DNA of 32,925 nucleotides from Bacteroidales bacterium (GTDB lineage Bacteria; Bacteroidota; Bacteroidia; Bacteroidales; UBA3663), in NCBI GenBank assembly GCA_016293065.1, contig JAEDEY010000016.1, positions 1 to 32,925 on the forward strand, written 5' to 3'. Of the stretch, positions 14,178 to 21,744 are shown one piece after another. Both the position numbers and the translations under genes were made by a program. Below the pieces are notes generated by a model. That model searched no databases and was not told where the DNA came from. It saw only the letters and a program-made list of their open reading frames with translations. How positions within the stretch are numbered: position 1 is the stretch's first letter; every line of letters begins with the position of its first letter.

Positions 14178-15287
14178 ATGGCATTATATCCCAAATTAAT
14201 AGAACAGGCTCTTGCCAACGTAATATACCCTGGCACAAAGAAGAACATCATCGAGAGCGAAATGCTCAAGGATGATATGAGAATTGCTGGTGCCAATGTC
14301 AGTTTCACTCTCATCTTCGACAAGCCCAACGACCCATTCATGAAATCGGTAGTGAAGGCTGCCGAAGCCAACATCAAGCACCTCTGTGAACAAGTAGGAG
14401 AACCAGTAGAGGTAGAAATCAAGACTGAAGCGAAGCAGGCTCCACGTCCTGAGCCAGACAAACTGCTGCCGAATGTCAAGAACATAATAGCAGTGGCATC
14501 GGGCAAGGGTGGTGTAGGCAAGAGCACTGTTGCTGCCAATCTTGCTGTAGGACTCTCGATGCTTGGCTACAAGGTAGGACTGCTCGATGCTGACGTGTTC
14601 GGACCTTCGATGCCGAAGATGTTCAACCTTGAGGAATTTCAGCCTTACGCAGAGAAGATTGACGGACGAGATCTCATCATTCCAGCTGAACAATATGGAG
14701 TCAAGCTCCTTTCTGTCGGTTTCTTTGTCGATCCAAATTCGGCAACCATCTGGCGTGGCTCGATGGCAGGAAGCGCATTGAAACAGCTCATTGGCGATGC
14801 TGACTGGGGCGAACTCGACTATTTCCTCATCGACCTTCCTCCAGGAACAAGCGATATCCATCTCACAGTGGTTCAGACTTTGGCTCTCACAGGAGCCGTG
14901 ATAGTGAGCACTCCACAGCAGGTGGCTTTGGCAGATTGCAAGAAGGGAATAGATATGTTCCAGAACGAGAAGATCAATGTGCCTGTGCTTGGTTTGGTCG
15001 AGAATATGGCATGGTTTACTCCTGCCGAACTTCCACAGAACAAGTATTATCTATTCGGCAAAGAAGGTGTAAAGCAACTTGCAGAAAAGATGAATGTGCC
15101 ATTGCTTGCACAGATTCCTGTGGTTCAGGGTGTATGTGAGGCAGGTGACGGCGGAAAGCCAATAGTGATGAACTATGACTCGATGGTCGGACAATCGTTT
15201 CTCTCGCTTGCTCAGGCAGTAGTGACCCAAACCAACATCCGCAACTCTTCGCTGCCTAAGACACAAAGGGTAGAAGTGAAGAAATAA
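14178..15287 (+). CDS. apbC: Mrp/ApbC-type iron-sulfur carrier P-loop ATPase
   Basis: Mrp/NBP35 family proteins carry and transfer [4Fe-4S] clusters to target enzymes. An N-terminal MIP18/DUF59-like domain (about 1-85) precedes the deviant Walker A GKGGVGKST (residues 109-117), then LLDADVFGPSMP and DYFLIDLPPGTSD motifs. The ENMAWF segment that usually leads into a CxxC cluster-binding pair is present, but here it reads TPAELPQNKYYLFG, with no CxxC; remaining cysteines are isolated. I recall the same variant in other Bacteroidales. At 369 aa the length is normal. The gene follows trmB by 14 bases. Confidence 0.92.
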   Translation: MALYPKLIEQALANVIYPGTKKNIIESEMLKDDMRIAGANVSFTLIFDKPNDPFMKSVVKAAEANIKHLCEQVGEPVEVEIKTEAKQAPRPEPDKLLPNVKNIIAVASGKGGVGKSTVAANLAVGLSMLGYKVGLLDADVFGPSMPKMFNLEEFQPYAEKIDGRDLIIPAEQYGVKLLSVGFFVDPNSATIWRGSMAGSALKQLIGDADWGELDYFLIDLPPGTSDIHLTVVQTLALTGAVIVSTPQQVALADCKKGIDMFQNEKINVPVLGLVENMAWFTPAELPQNKYYLFGKEGVKQLAEKMNVPLLAQIPVVQGVCEAGDGGKPIVMNYDSMVGQSFLSLAQAVVTQTNIRNSSLPKTQRVEVKK

Positions 15288-15327
15288 TGAATTGCAATCA
15301 AGGTTAACGCACAAAACAACATACTTT

Positions 15328-16434
15328 ATGCACAACAGCTCGATGCCTACGATGATTAATCATGAGCCAAAAGTATTGATTCTCTATACAGGAGGTACGA
15401 TTGGCATGGTCGAAAATCCAACGACAGGAGCACACGAGCCTCTCGATTTCCAGCATCTTGCATCGCATGTGCCTGAGATGAATCAGCTGCATGTGCTGGT
15501 CGATACAATGCAGTTTGAGCAACCATTAGACTCAAGCAATATCAAGCCAGAACATTGGCAGAAGATGGCGGAAGTTGTGGTCGAGAACTATGACTATTAC
15601 GACGGTTTTGTAATTCTTCATGGCACTGACACTATGGCTTATTCAGCCACTGCCTTAAGTTTTATACTGCAAAACCTCGCTAAACCAGTGATTTTCACAG
15701 GTTCGCAGTTGCCAATAGGTGTGTTGCGTACTGATGGCAAGGAAAATCTCATCACAGCCATTGAGATAGCTGCTGCACATGATCGCATTGGAATGCCGAT
15801 GGTTCCAGAGGTATGTATCTTCTTCCAGAGTTATCTGTTCAGAGGCAACCGTTCAAAGAAATTCAGTGCCGAACAGTTCAATGCTTTTTCGAGTCCAAAC
15901 TATCCGCCCATTGCGGAGGTCGGTGTTCACATCAACTACGCGCATCACTACATTCGACATGCTATTAGCACGGAGAAACTGACACCATGTTACAACTTCG
16001 ACCAAAATGTTGTGGTATTACGTCTTTTCCCTGGCATATCGCCAAGCATCGTCCGTTCGGTATTGAACATTCATGGCTTAAGAGGTCTTGTGTTGGAATC
16101 ATTCGGCACTGGCAATGCGATGACCGACGACTGGTTCATCGAAGAACTTCGTTCGGCTGTCGATCGCGGATTGGTCATTGTCAACACCTCACAATGTATC
16201 GGTGGTGGAGTAGAGATGAGCCGTTATGACACTGGAAACCGATTGAAGAATGCAGGTGTGATAGGTGGTGGTGAAATGACCACCGAAGCGGTCATTGTCA
16301 AACTAATGTTCCTGCTCGGACAAGACTATTCTCATGAGAAGGTATGCAAGCTGATGAATACCAATCTCGCTGGCGAATTGAACGAGAAAAGCCTTCAGTG
16401 GAAAGAAATCAACGACAGCACTACTCTTTTGTAA
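15328..16434 (+). CDS. ansA: Type I L-asparaginase
   Basis: This enzyme hydrolyses asparagine to aspartate and ammonia. Both threonine active-site signatures are present: YTGGTIGM (residues 20-27) and HGTDTMAYSA (98-107), the second followed by the typical ALSFILQNL. The C-terminal allosteric-type half includes VLESFGTGNA and a TQ/CIGGGVEM segment. No signal peptide is seen, so it is the cytoplasmic type I form. Start choice is uncertain: TTG at 15292 opens the frame, with ATGs at 15328, 15343 and 15352; I took the first ATG (368 aa). The 3' end overlaps the convergent birA gene by 14 bases with no hairpin between. Confidence 0.92.
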   Translation: MHNSSMPTMINHEPKVLILYTGGTIGMVENPTTGAHEPLDFQHLASHVPEMNQLHVLVDTMQFEQPLDSSNIKPEHWQKMAEVVVENYDYYDGFVILHGTDTMAYSATALSFILQNLAKPVIFTGSQLPIGVLRTDGKENLITAIEIAAAHDRIGMPMVPEVCIFFQSYLFRGNRSKKFSAEQFNAFSSPNYPPIAEVGVHINYAHHYIRHAISTEKLTPCYNFDQNVVVLRLFPGISPSIVRSVLNIHGLRGLVLESFGTGNAMTDDWFIEELRSAVDRGLVIVNTSQCIGGGVEMSRYDTGNRLKNAGVIGGGEMTTEAVIVKLMFLLGQDYSHEKVCKLMNTNLAGELNEKSLQWKEINDSTTLL

Positions 16435-17182
16435 CACCGTAAGGAAGTACGAATTTCACTTCCTTGAACATATATCTGTAGGTTGAGCCTTCTGGGTCTT
16501 CGAGTTGAAGATGTCCGGAAGGTTCGATTGTTTTGATGCGAGCCATAAAAAACTTCCCGTTTTCAGCATCCTGATAGGAGAAGAAACCTTCTCGACGGTA
16601 GAGCCTGCTTAGATAAAGGTCATGAATCACGTCTTTCTTGCCTTGTTTCAGTTTCTCGTAGTATCCTATTATTACCTCTATCACATTATCCATCACAGCT
16701 ATAGGATCAATTTCACGATCAAGTTTCAGCAACATAGAAGTGGGGTTGGGAGCATTGCCAATCCATTGTGTCTGATTGACATTGATGCCAATGCCGACAA
16801 CACATTGGCTGAATCTTGAACCAGTGAGCGAGTTCTCGATCAGCATACCGCATATTTTTTCATCTCCACAATAGATGTCGTTTGGCCATTTGATTGAGAT
16901 GTCGCTCAAGCCAAAGCAGTCGAGAGCCTCGGCAATGGCGAGACAGGCTATTTCGGAAATGACAAACTGTTCTCTGATTGGAAGGAACAACGGACGAAGC
17001 AACATGCTGAAGGAGATGTTTCGGTCAGGCTCCGACTCCCAGCTATTGCCCATCTGCCCACGTCCAGCCGTCTGACGCATAGTGTAGATGACGTCATATT
17101 CATCATAGTTGCTGCCTTTGGCTAAAGCATCAATGAGGTAAGTATTGGTAGATTTAGTCTCAAGAAGATGTATTTTTTGCAT
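16421..17182 (-). CDS. birA: Biotin--[acetyl-CoA-carboxylase] ligase
   Basis: BirA activates biotin with ATP and attaches it to a lysine on biotin carboxyl carrier proteins. The catalytic loop AGRGQMGNSWES (residues 39-50; usual form GRGRxGxxW) and the KWPNDIY motif (98-104) with the later KICGMLIE run are diagnostic. At 253 aa it consists of the catalytic core and a short C-terminal SH3-like domain and lacks the N-terminal helix-turn-helix of repressor-type BirA, so it should not regulate biotin genes. It is divergent from tadA and converges on the asparaginase gene with a 14-base tail-to-tail overlap. Confidence 0.95.
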   Translation of the reverse strand: MQKIHLLETKSTNTYLIDALAKGSNYDEYDVIYTMRQTAGRGQMGNSWESEPDRNISFSMLLRPLFLPIREQFVISEIACLAIAEALDCFGLSDISIKWPNDIYCGDEKICGMLIENSLTGSRFSQCVVGIGINVNQTQWIGNAPNPTSMLLKLDREIDPIAVMDNVIEVIIGYYEKLKQGKKDVIHDLYLSRLYRREGFFSYQDAENGKFFMARIKTIEPSGHLQLEDPEGSTYRYMFKEVKFVLPYGVTKE

Positions 17183-17207
17183 ATATGCAGAATTAAAGTG
17201 ATAGAAG

Positions 17208-17239
17208 TTTGCAAGTTTGGCTTATTATTCCTAAATTTG
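17208..17239 (+). promoter_or_regulatory. Promoter of tadA
   Basis: TTTG (17208-17211), a 20-base spacer and TAAATTTG (17232-17239) fit the Bacteroidetes pattern. The start codon at 17259 lies 19 bases past the -7 box, so the leader is very short. Confidence 0.75.
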
Positions 17240-17258
17240 CAGATAAAAATCAATAAAG

Positions 17259-17702
17259 ATGTTCGACGACAAGTATTTTATGCGACAGGCTTTGATAGAA
17301 GCCAAGGCTGCAGGCGAAGCAGGTGAGATACCCATCGGTGCAGTCATGGTGTGCCGCAACAGCATCATCGCACGTTCGCACAATCTTACCGAGACGCTTC
17401 ACGATGTGACGGCACATGCTGAGATGCAGGCTATCACTGCTGCAGCCGAAACCTTGGGAGGTAAGTATCTCACCGATTGCACACTATATGTCACCGTTGA
17501 GCCGTGTGTGATGTGTGCAGGAGCCTTAGGCTGGTCACAGATCAGCAGGATTGTCTATGGCGCTTCTGATCCGCGAAGAGGTTATAGCCGCATTGCGCCC
17601 GATGCCTTGCACCCAAAGACAGAAGTAGTGAGTGGAGTGCTCGAAGAAGAATGTCGCCAGCTGATGGTAGGTTTTTTCAAGAACAAAAGAGGGAAGACTT
17701 AA
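17259..17702 (+). CDS. tadA: tRNA-specific adenosine deaminase
   Basis: TadA converts A34 to inosine in the anticodon of tRNA-Arg(ACG). The zinc site and catalytic glutamate are intact: HAE at residues 53-55 and PCVMC with C83 and C86. The flanking sequences IPIGAVMVC and SQISRIVYGASDPRRGY are typical of the family. Length 147 aa is standard. The gene has its own consensus promoter and converges on the DUF695 gene, with both stop codons packed into the loop of a shared terminator hairpin. Confidence 0.96.
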   Translation: MFDDKYFMRQALIEAKAAGEAGEIPIGAVMVCRNSIIARSHNLTETLHDVTAHAEMQAITAAAETLGGKYLTDCTLYVTVEPCVMCAGALGWSQISRIVYGASDPRRGYSRIAPDALHPKTEVVSGVLEEECRQLMVGFFKNKRGKT

Positions 17703-17717
17703 TCGTCTTCCCCTTTT
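17691..17717. terminator. Bidirectional terminator with both convergent stop codons in the loop
   Basis: GGGAAGAC (17691-17698) pairs with GTCTTCCC (17705-17712) across TTAATC. The plus side is followed by CTTTT; the minus side runs into TCTTTTGTTC. The tadA TAA (17700-17702) and the DUF695 TAA (17701-17699 on minus) both fall in the 6-base loop. Confidence 0.8.
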
Positions 17718-18136
17718 ATTTCAAGCAGGTTCTTATACTCCTCGTTGTCGGGATCATCTTCTGCATAGATCTCGATAGGCAACTGAGGCAAACCTCCAAG
17801 AGCTTCGTTAAGACGTTCGCCAAAAGCATTCAGATTGCGTGTGATGAAGATCCATTCGCGTTTACCCTGACCAGTGTAGATGCCAGTGAGGATTGCGAGT
17901 TTGTCTTTCTCCATGGCTCTACGCAGGCGATTCTCGACCTCCTCCATGATCATTGCCTCCTTGTCAATCTTTGGCATTCCCTTTTCGTCGGCTTCATATC
18001 TCCAAGTCACCTCCATGCGCTGTTTCATCTTCTTTGAGTTGATGAACGCATCGATGTCGCTTCTTCCCGAGATGAAAGTGTAGCTGCCGTCTTCATTCTC
18101 AGATAATGCCGTAAACCATTTGTCTGTAAGAACCAT
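17699..18136 (-). CDS. DUF695 domain protein
   Basis: This 145-aa soluble protein matches what I recall of Bacteroidales DUF695 proteins: a start with LTDKWFTALSENEDGSYTFI, a central VTWRYEADEKGMP, and LTGIYTGQGKREWIFITRNLNAF, closing with an acidic tail (YAEDDPDNEEY). The family has no established biochemical function; many members are small cytoplasmic proteins. It has no cysteines and no transmembrane segment. It lies 91 bases downstream of the DUF1846 gene on the same strand, with a cluster of GTTAAC repeats in the gap, and may be co-transcribed with it. Confidence 0.82.
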   Translation of the reverse strand: MVLTDKWFTALSENEDGSYTFISGRSDIDAFINSKKMKQRMEVTWRYEADEKGMPKIDKEAMIMEEVENRLRRAMEKDKLAILTGIYTGQGKREWIFITRNLNAFGERLNEALGGLPQLPIEIYAEDDPDNEEYKNLLEIKGEDD

Positions 18137-18194
18137 GTAGAGTCAATGTTTATTGTTTGTTTATCTTACGTTTTGTCGCTTATTGTTCGGAAAT

Positions 18195-18223
18195 GTTAAC
18201 TTGTTAACCGTTAACTCGTCAAC
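18195..18223. repeat. Four tandem GTTAAC-type repeats
   Basis: GTTAAC occurs at 18195, 18203 and 18210, with a fourth variant GTCAAC at 18218; the period is 7-8 bases. Each perfect copy is itself palindromic. The cluster sits between the DUF1846 stop codon (18228) and the DUF695 start (18136). Confidence 0.75.
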
Positions 18224-18227
18224 ATTT

Positions 18228-19715
18228 TCATTTTTTTATCGGGTCACAACTTACATCGACACCGAGCTTATTAAAAATCTTACGATCTACTTCGCTTAAC
18301 ATAGCAGTCGAATGAAGCTGGCAGCCTTTGAGTTGTGGCAGAACTTCGAGTGCCTTGCGACAGTTTTCGTCCTGAGTGCTCACCACCGAGAGAGCCACAA
18401 GCACCTCGTCGGTATGCAGGCGAGGGTTGCGTCCACCGAGATAAGTGATCTTGGTATTCTGTATTGGCTCAATGAGGCTCTGAGGTATGAGCTTGATGCT
18501 GTGGTCGATACCTGCCAGATGCTTGATGGCGTTGAGGATGAGGGCAGCGCTCGAACCGAGAAGTTCGCCGGCTTCGGAAGTGATGATAGTGCCATCTTCA
18601 AGCTCGATAGCCGCAGCTGCTGCATATTCTTCTTCAACCTCGCCTTTAGCAATGATTTCTGCCTTGCGGTTGTGAGCAGCAACAACTGTCTTGCGATAGT
18701 CAGGAGTGATATTTGCCTGACGGAACAAGAGGCGAATCTTGTTGACCTCATTGTCGTTGCATTTTCCTTCTGCCATCTGACCAAGTGCTGTATAATAGCG
18801 GCGGATAATCTCCTGACGAGAAGCCTCGCAGCACACATTGTCATCGCTGATACAGAAACCGACCATATTGACGCCCATGTCCGTTGGCGACTTATAAGGA
18901 TTCTCGCCGTAGATGCCTTCGAACAAAGCATTGAGCACTGGGAATATCTCGATGTCGCGGTTGTAGTTGATGGCTGTCTTGCCGTAAGTCTCAAGATGGA
19001 AAGGGTCAATCATGTTGACATCCATCAAGTCGGCAGTTGCAGCTTCGTAGGCAATGTTGACAGGGTGTTTCAGCGGAAGGCTCCACACAGGGAAGGTCTC
19101 AAACTTTGCATATCCAGCCGTGATGCCACGTTTCTGTTCGTTGTAGAGCTGTGAGAGGCACACTGCCATCTTGCCGCTGCCAGGACCAGGAGCTGTGACG
19201 ATCACAAGCGGACGTGTCGTTTCGACATAGTCGTTCTTGCCAAATCCTTCGTCTGAATCAATGAGAGCCACATTTTCAGGATAACCGTCGATGGTGTAGT
19301 GATAGTAAGCCTTGATGCCAAGTCGTTCGAGACGCTGGCGGTAGGCATCTGCACTGCTCTGTCCGTTGTAGTGAGTGATTACCACGCTGCTCACGAGGAA
19401 GCCACGGTTGATAAATTCCTTGCGCAGTCGCAGCACATCCTTGTCGTAGGTGATGCCAAGGTCTTGACGCACTTTATTCTTCTCGATGTCCTTTGCACTG
19501 ATCACTATCACGATCTCTGCCTTGTCGGCAAGTTGCTGCAACATACACAGCTTACTGTCGGGCATGAAGCCGGGGAGAACTCGGCTTGCGTGATGGTCGT
19601 CGAAGAGCTTACCTCCGAGCTCAAGATAAAGCTTGTTGCCGAATTTTGCAATTCTTTCTTTGATGTGTTCAGATTGAATCGTTAGATATTTCTGATTGTC
19701 AAAACCAATTTTCAT
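18228..19715 (-). CDS. DUF1846 domain protein
   Basis: The 495-aa product begins MKIGFDNQKYLTIQSEHIKE and matches the DUF1846 family, large cytoplasmic proteins of unknown function found in Firmicutes and Bacteroidetes. A Gly-rich PGPGSGKMAVCLSQ stretch (about residues 175-190) looks like a nucleotide-binding loop, and the region around FDDHHASRVLPGF is conserved in members I recall. A later EELEDG/ITSEAGELLGSSAALILNAIKHL segment is helical. No signal peptide or transmembrane helix is seen. It has its own consensus promoter. Nothing in the neighbours (DUF695, murB) defines a role. Confidence 0.88.
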   Translation of the reverse strand: MKIGFDNQKYLTIQSEHIKERIAKFGNKLYLELGGKLFDDHHASRVLPGFMPDSKLCMLQQLADKAEIVIVISAKDIEKNKVRQDLGITYDKDVLRLRKEFINRGFLVSSVVITHYNGQSSADAYRQRLERLGIKAYYHYTIDGYPENVALIDSDEGFGKNDYVETTRPLVIVTAPGPGSGKMAVCLSQLYNEQKRGITAGYAKFETFPVWSLPLKHPVNIAYEAATADLMDVNMIDPFHLETYGKTAINYNRDIEIFPVLNALFEGIYGENPYKSPTDMGVNMVGFCISDDNVCCEASRQEIIRRYYTALGQMAEGKCNDNEVNKIRLLFRQANITPDYRKTVVAAHNRKAEIIAKGEVEEEYAAAAAIELEDGTIITSEAGELLGSSAALILNAIKHLAGIDHSIKLIPQSLIEPIQNTKITYLGGRNPRLHTDEVLVALSVVSTQDENCRKALEVLPQLKGCQLHSTAMLSEVDRKIFNKLGVDVSCDPIKK

Positions 19716-19746
19716 AACCTAATACCTATTTAATTTTTATGACCCG

Positions 19747-19777
19747 CAAAATTAGTAAAGATAATTAAGAAATCAAA
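19747..19777 (-). promoter_or_regulatory. Promoter of the DUF1846 gene
   Basis: On the minus strand, TTTG (19777-19774), a 19-base spacer and TAATTTTG (19754-19747) match the Bacteroidetes consensus exactly. Confidence 0.82.
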
Positions 19778-19818
19778 ACTTTTGGGGTTGTTTTTGTTCC
19801 AAAAAAGCTGTATTTTAT

Positions 19819-20577
19819 TCAGACGTTGATGATAAGTCCGTCATAAGCCAACTCTACGTCATCGTCAAGTCGTTGGTTGACCTCTTGGTGAAGTCCTATT
19901 TCGTGGCTCATGTGGGTAAAGTATGTATGGCGAGGCTTGATGCGGCGCACAGCTTCCATTGCCTGTTCTACTGTCCAATGTGTGGGGTGAGGATGCCAAC
20001 GCAGCGCATCAAGGATCAGTGTGTCGATGCCTTCAAGTTTCTTCCAGTCTTCATCGGCAATGCCTGTACAATCGGTGATATAGGCGAGAGGACCGATGCG
20101 ATAGCCGAGGATAGGGAGTTTACCGTGAAAAACCCTTATCGGCACTATCTCATTGTTGCCAACCTTGATCACATCGGTGGGAGAGATGCGATGCAGATCG
20201 ACTGAAGGAACACCTGGATAGCGGTGCACAAAGATGTAGTCGTAGTGTTTGATGAAGGTCTCGGCAACGCTGTCTTCGGCATAAGTGTTGAGCGAATTGC
20301 GGAAACTGTAGGCACGCAGGTCGTCGAGTCCTGCACAATGATCGAAATGGATATGTGTGATGAGCAGGGCATCGAGTTTCTTGATGTCGGCTCTCAGCGC
20401 CTGCTGACGGAAGTCAGGTCCGCAGTCGATGAGAATATTGTTGCCGTCGTCGGTCTCGATGAGCACGCTTGCACGCAGTCGGTTATCGCGCGGATCAGTC
20501 GATTTGCACACAGGGCATTGGCATGTTGGCATTGGCACTCCGCAGCTTGTGCCTGTGCCTAAGAATGTTATTTTCAT
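19819..20577 (-). CDS. MBL-fold metallohydrolase, PhnP-like
   Basis: The metal-binding motif HIHFDH is at residues 75-80, with further ligands in a later THMSHEIG segment. The N-terminal FLGTGTSCGVPMP and the CQCPVC cysteine cluster (19-24) resemble PhnP, a phosphodiesterase acting on cyclic ribosyl phosphates, which uses such cysteines for a structural zinc. No phn genes lie nearby, so a C-P lyase role is unlikely here and the substrate is open. Its ATG overlaps the murB stop by four bases (ATGA, 20577-20574), so the two are translationally coupled. Length 252 aa is normal. Confidence 0.9.
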   Translation of the reverse strand: MKITFLGTGTSCGVPMPTCQCPVCKSTDPRDNRLRASVLIETDDGNNILIDCGPDFRQQALRADIKKLDALLITHIHFDHCAGLDDLRAYSFRNSLNTYAEDSVAETFIKHYDYIFVHRYPGVPSVDLHRISPTDVIKVGNNEIVPIRVFHGKLPILGYRIGPLAYITDCTGIADEDWKKLEGIDTLILDALRWHPHPTHWTVEQAMEAVRRIKPRHTYFTHMSHEIGLHQEVNQRLDDDVELAYDGLIINV

Positions 20578-21599
20578 AAGATATTGACTTCTGGAGAAAT
20601 CTCTATGTCAAATTTCTCTTTTACTGTTCTGATTACGATGTCCGAAAGTTCGACAATGTCTTTGGGTGAAGCATTGCCGGCATTGACCAGCACGAGACAC
20701 TGTTTCTCATAGACCTGAGCGCCTCCAAGCCGGAAGCCTTTTAAGCCGCAGTTTTCGATGAGCCATCCCGCAGGCACTTTAACCTTGCCGTCATCTCCAG
20801 CCACCTTGTATGATGGGATGTTGGGGTATTTTGCTTTGATGTCCTCAAACTGTTCGGTGCTTATCACAGGATTCTTGAAGAACGACCCAGCATTGCCTGT
20901 CTTTGTCCAATCAGGCAATTTGCTTGCACGAATATCAACGATGGCATTGCGCACATTGGCAATCGTGATCTCTTTGCCTTCTAGTGCAGCCTTTACATTG
21001 CCGTATTCGAGGTTGAAGCTCTTCTGTTTTGACAGTTTGATCACAACGGCAGTCACGATATAGCTAAGCTTAGCTGGATGATGCTTGAATATGCTGTCGC
21101 GATAGCCATATCGGCAATCGCTCTTAGCTATGGTTTCTGTTTCAAGTGTTCCAGTGTTCAGCACCTCGACATAATCAACGAGGTTGCCGAACTCAGCTCC
21201 ATAAGCGCCAATATTCTGTACGGCAGCTGCACCTGTCTCGCCAGGAATGGCAGAAAGATTCTCTGCGCCATAGAATTCGTTGCTTACAGCCCACTCAACA
21301 ACTTCATCCCATATCTCGCCAGCACCAACTCGCAAAGTCACTCCCGAGTCGTTCTCGTCGATGATGTCTATCCCCTTGATGTTGCCATGCAGGATGATGC
21401 CGTCAAAATCGCCCGAGAAAAGGATATTGCTGCCTTGCCCGATGTTCCATATCTGATGTTTTCTGCCTTCAATCAATTCGTTGGTGAGAATCATTTTCAG
21501 ACCTTCAATCGAATTGTATTCGCAAAAAATATTTGCCTTGACATCAATGCCGAACGTGTTTCTGCCAAGCATCGAAGCATTGGTTGTGATAGTAATCAT
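20574..21599 (-). CDS. murB: UDP-N-acetylenolpyruvoylglucosamine reductase
   Basis: MurB reduces UDP-GlcNAc-enolpyruvate to UDP-MurNAc in cytoplasmic peptidoglycan synthesis, using FAD and NADPH. The FAD-binding GQGSNILF motif is at residues 54-61, the AVQNIGAYGAE stretch follows, and the catalytic serine is in GNAGSFFKNP (S239). The C-terminal PAGWLIENCGLKG and a Glu in SPEVNIL close the protein, as in the E. coli type. The frame is open to 21821, but that extension overlaps the promoter; the ATG at 21599 gives 341 aa, the normal length. It is the first gene of a coupled pair with the PhnP-like hydrolase. Confidence 0.96.
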   Translation of the reverse strand: MITITTNASMLGRNTFGIDVKANIFCEYNSIEGLKMILTNELIEGRKHQIWNIGQGSNILFSGDFDGIILHGNIKGIDIIDENDSGVTLRVGAGEIWDEVVEWAVSNEFYGAENLSAIPGETGAAAVQNIGAYGAEFGNLVDYVEVLNTGTLETETIAKSDCRYGYRDSIFKHHPAKLSYIVTAVVIKLSKQKSFNLEYGNVKAALEGKEITIANVRNAIVDIRASKLPDWTKTGNAGSFFKNPVISTEQFEDIKAKYPNIPSYKVAGDDGKVKVPAGWLIENCGLKGFRLGGAQVYEKQCLVLVNAGNASPKDIVELSDIVIRTVKEKFDIEISPEVNIL

Positions 21600-21625
21600 A
21601 TTTATATTTATAGTACTTTGGATTG

Positions 21626-21656
21626 CAAAGATAAACAAATAGATGGTTAAAACAAA
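21626..21656 (-). promoter_or_regulatory. Promoter of murB
   Basis: On the minus strand, TTTG (21656-21653), a 19-base spacer and TATCTTTG (21633-21626) match the consensus exactly. It sets the murB start at 21599. Confidence 0.85.
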
Positions 21657-21707
21657 AACTTTGTTATTAATTATTGTTTCAAAAGTCAAGTTTTCGAATT
21701 TATATCC

Positions 21708-21715
21708 TATATTTG
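21708..21715 (+). promoter_or_regulatory. Probable -7 box for the MORN-like repeat gene
   Basis: TATATTTG fits TAnnTTTG and lies 29 bases before the chosen ATG. No clear -33 TTTG is found at the expected distance. Confidence 0.5.
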
Positions 21716-21744
21716 CAATATCTATTTTTTGTAATATTGCTGAA

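Noticed and set aside
18312..19154. 280-codon plus-strand open frame opposite the DUF1846 gene
   Set aside because: Shadow of the DUF1846 coding strand with no motif or promoter.
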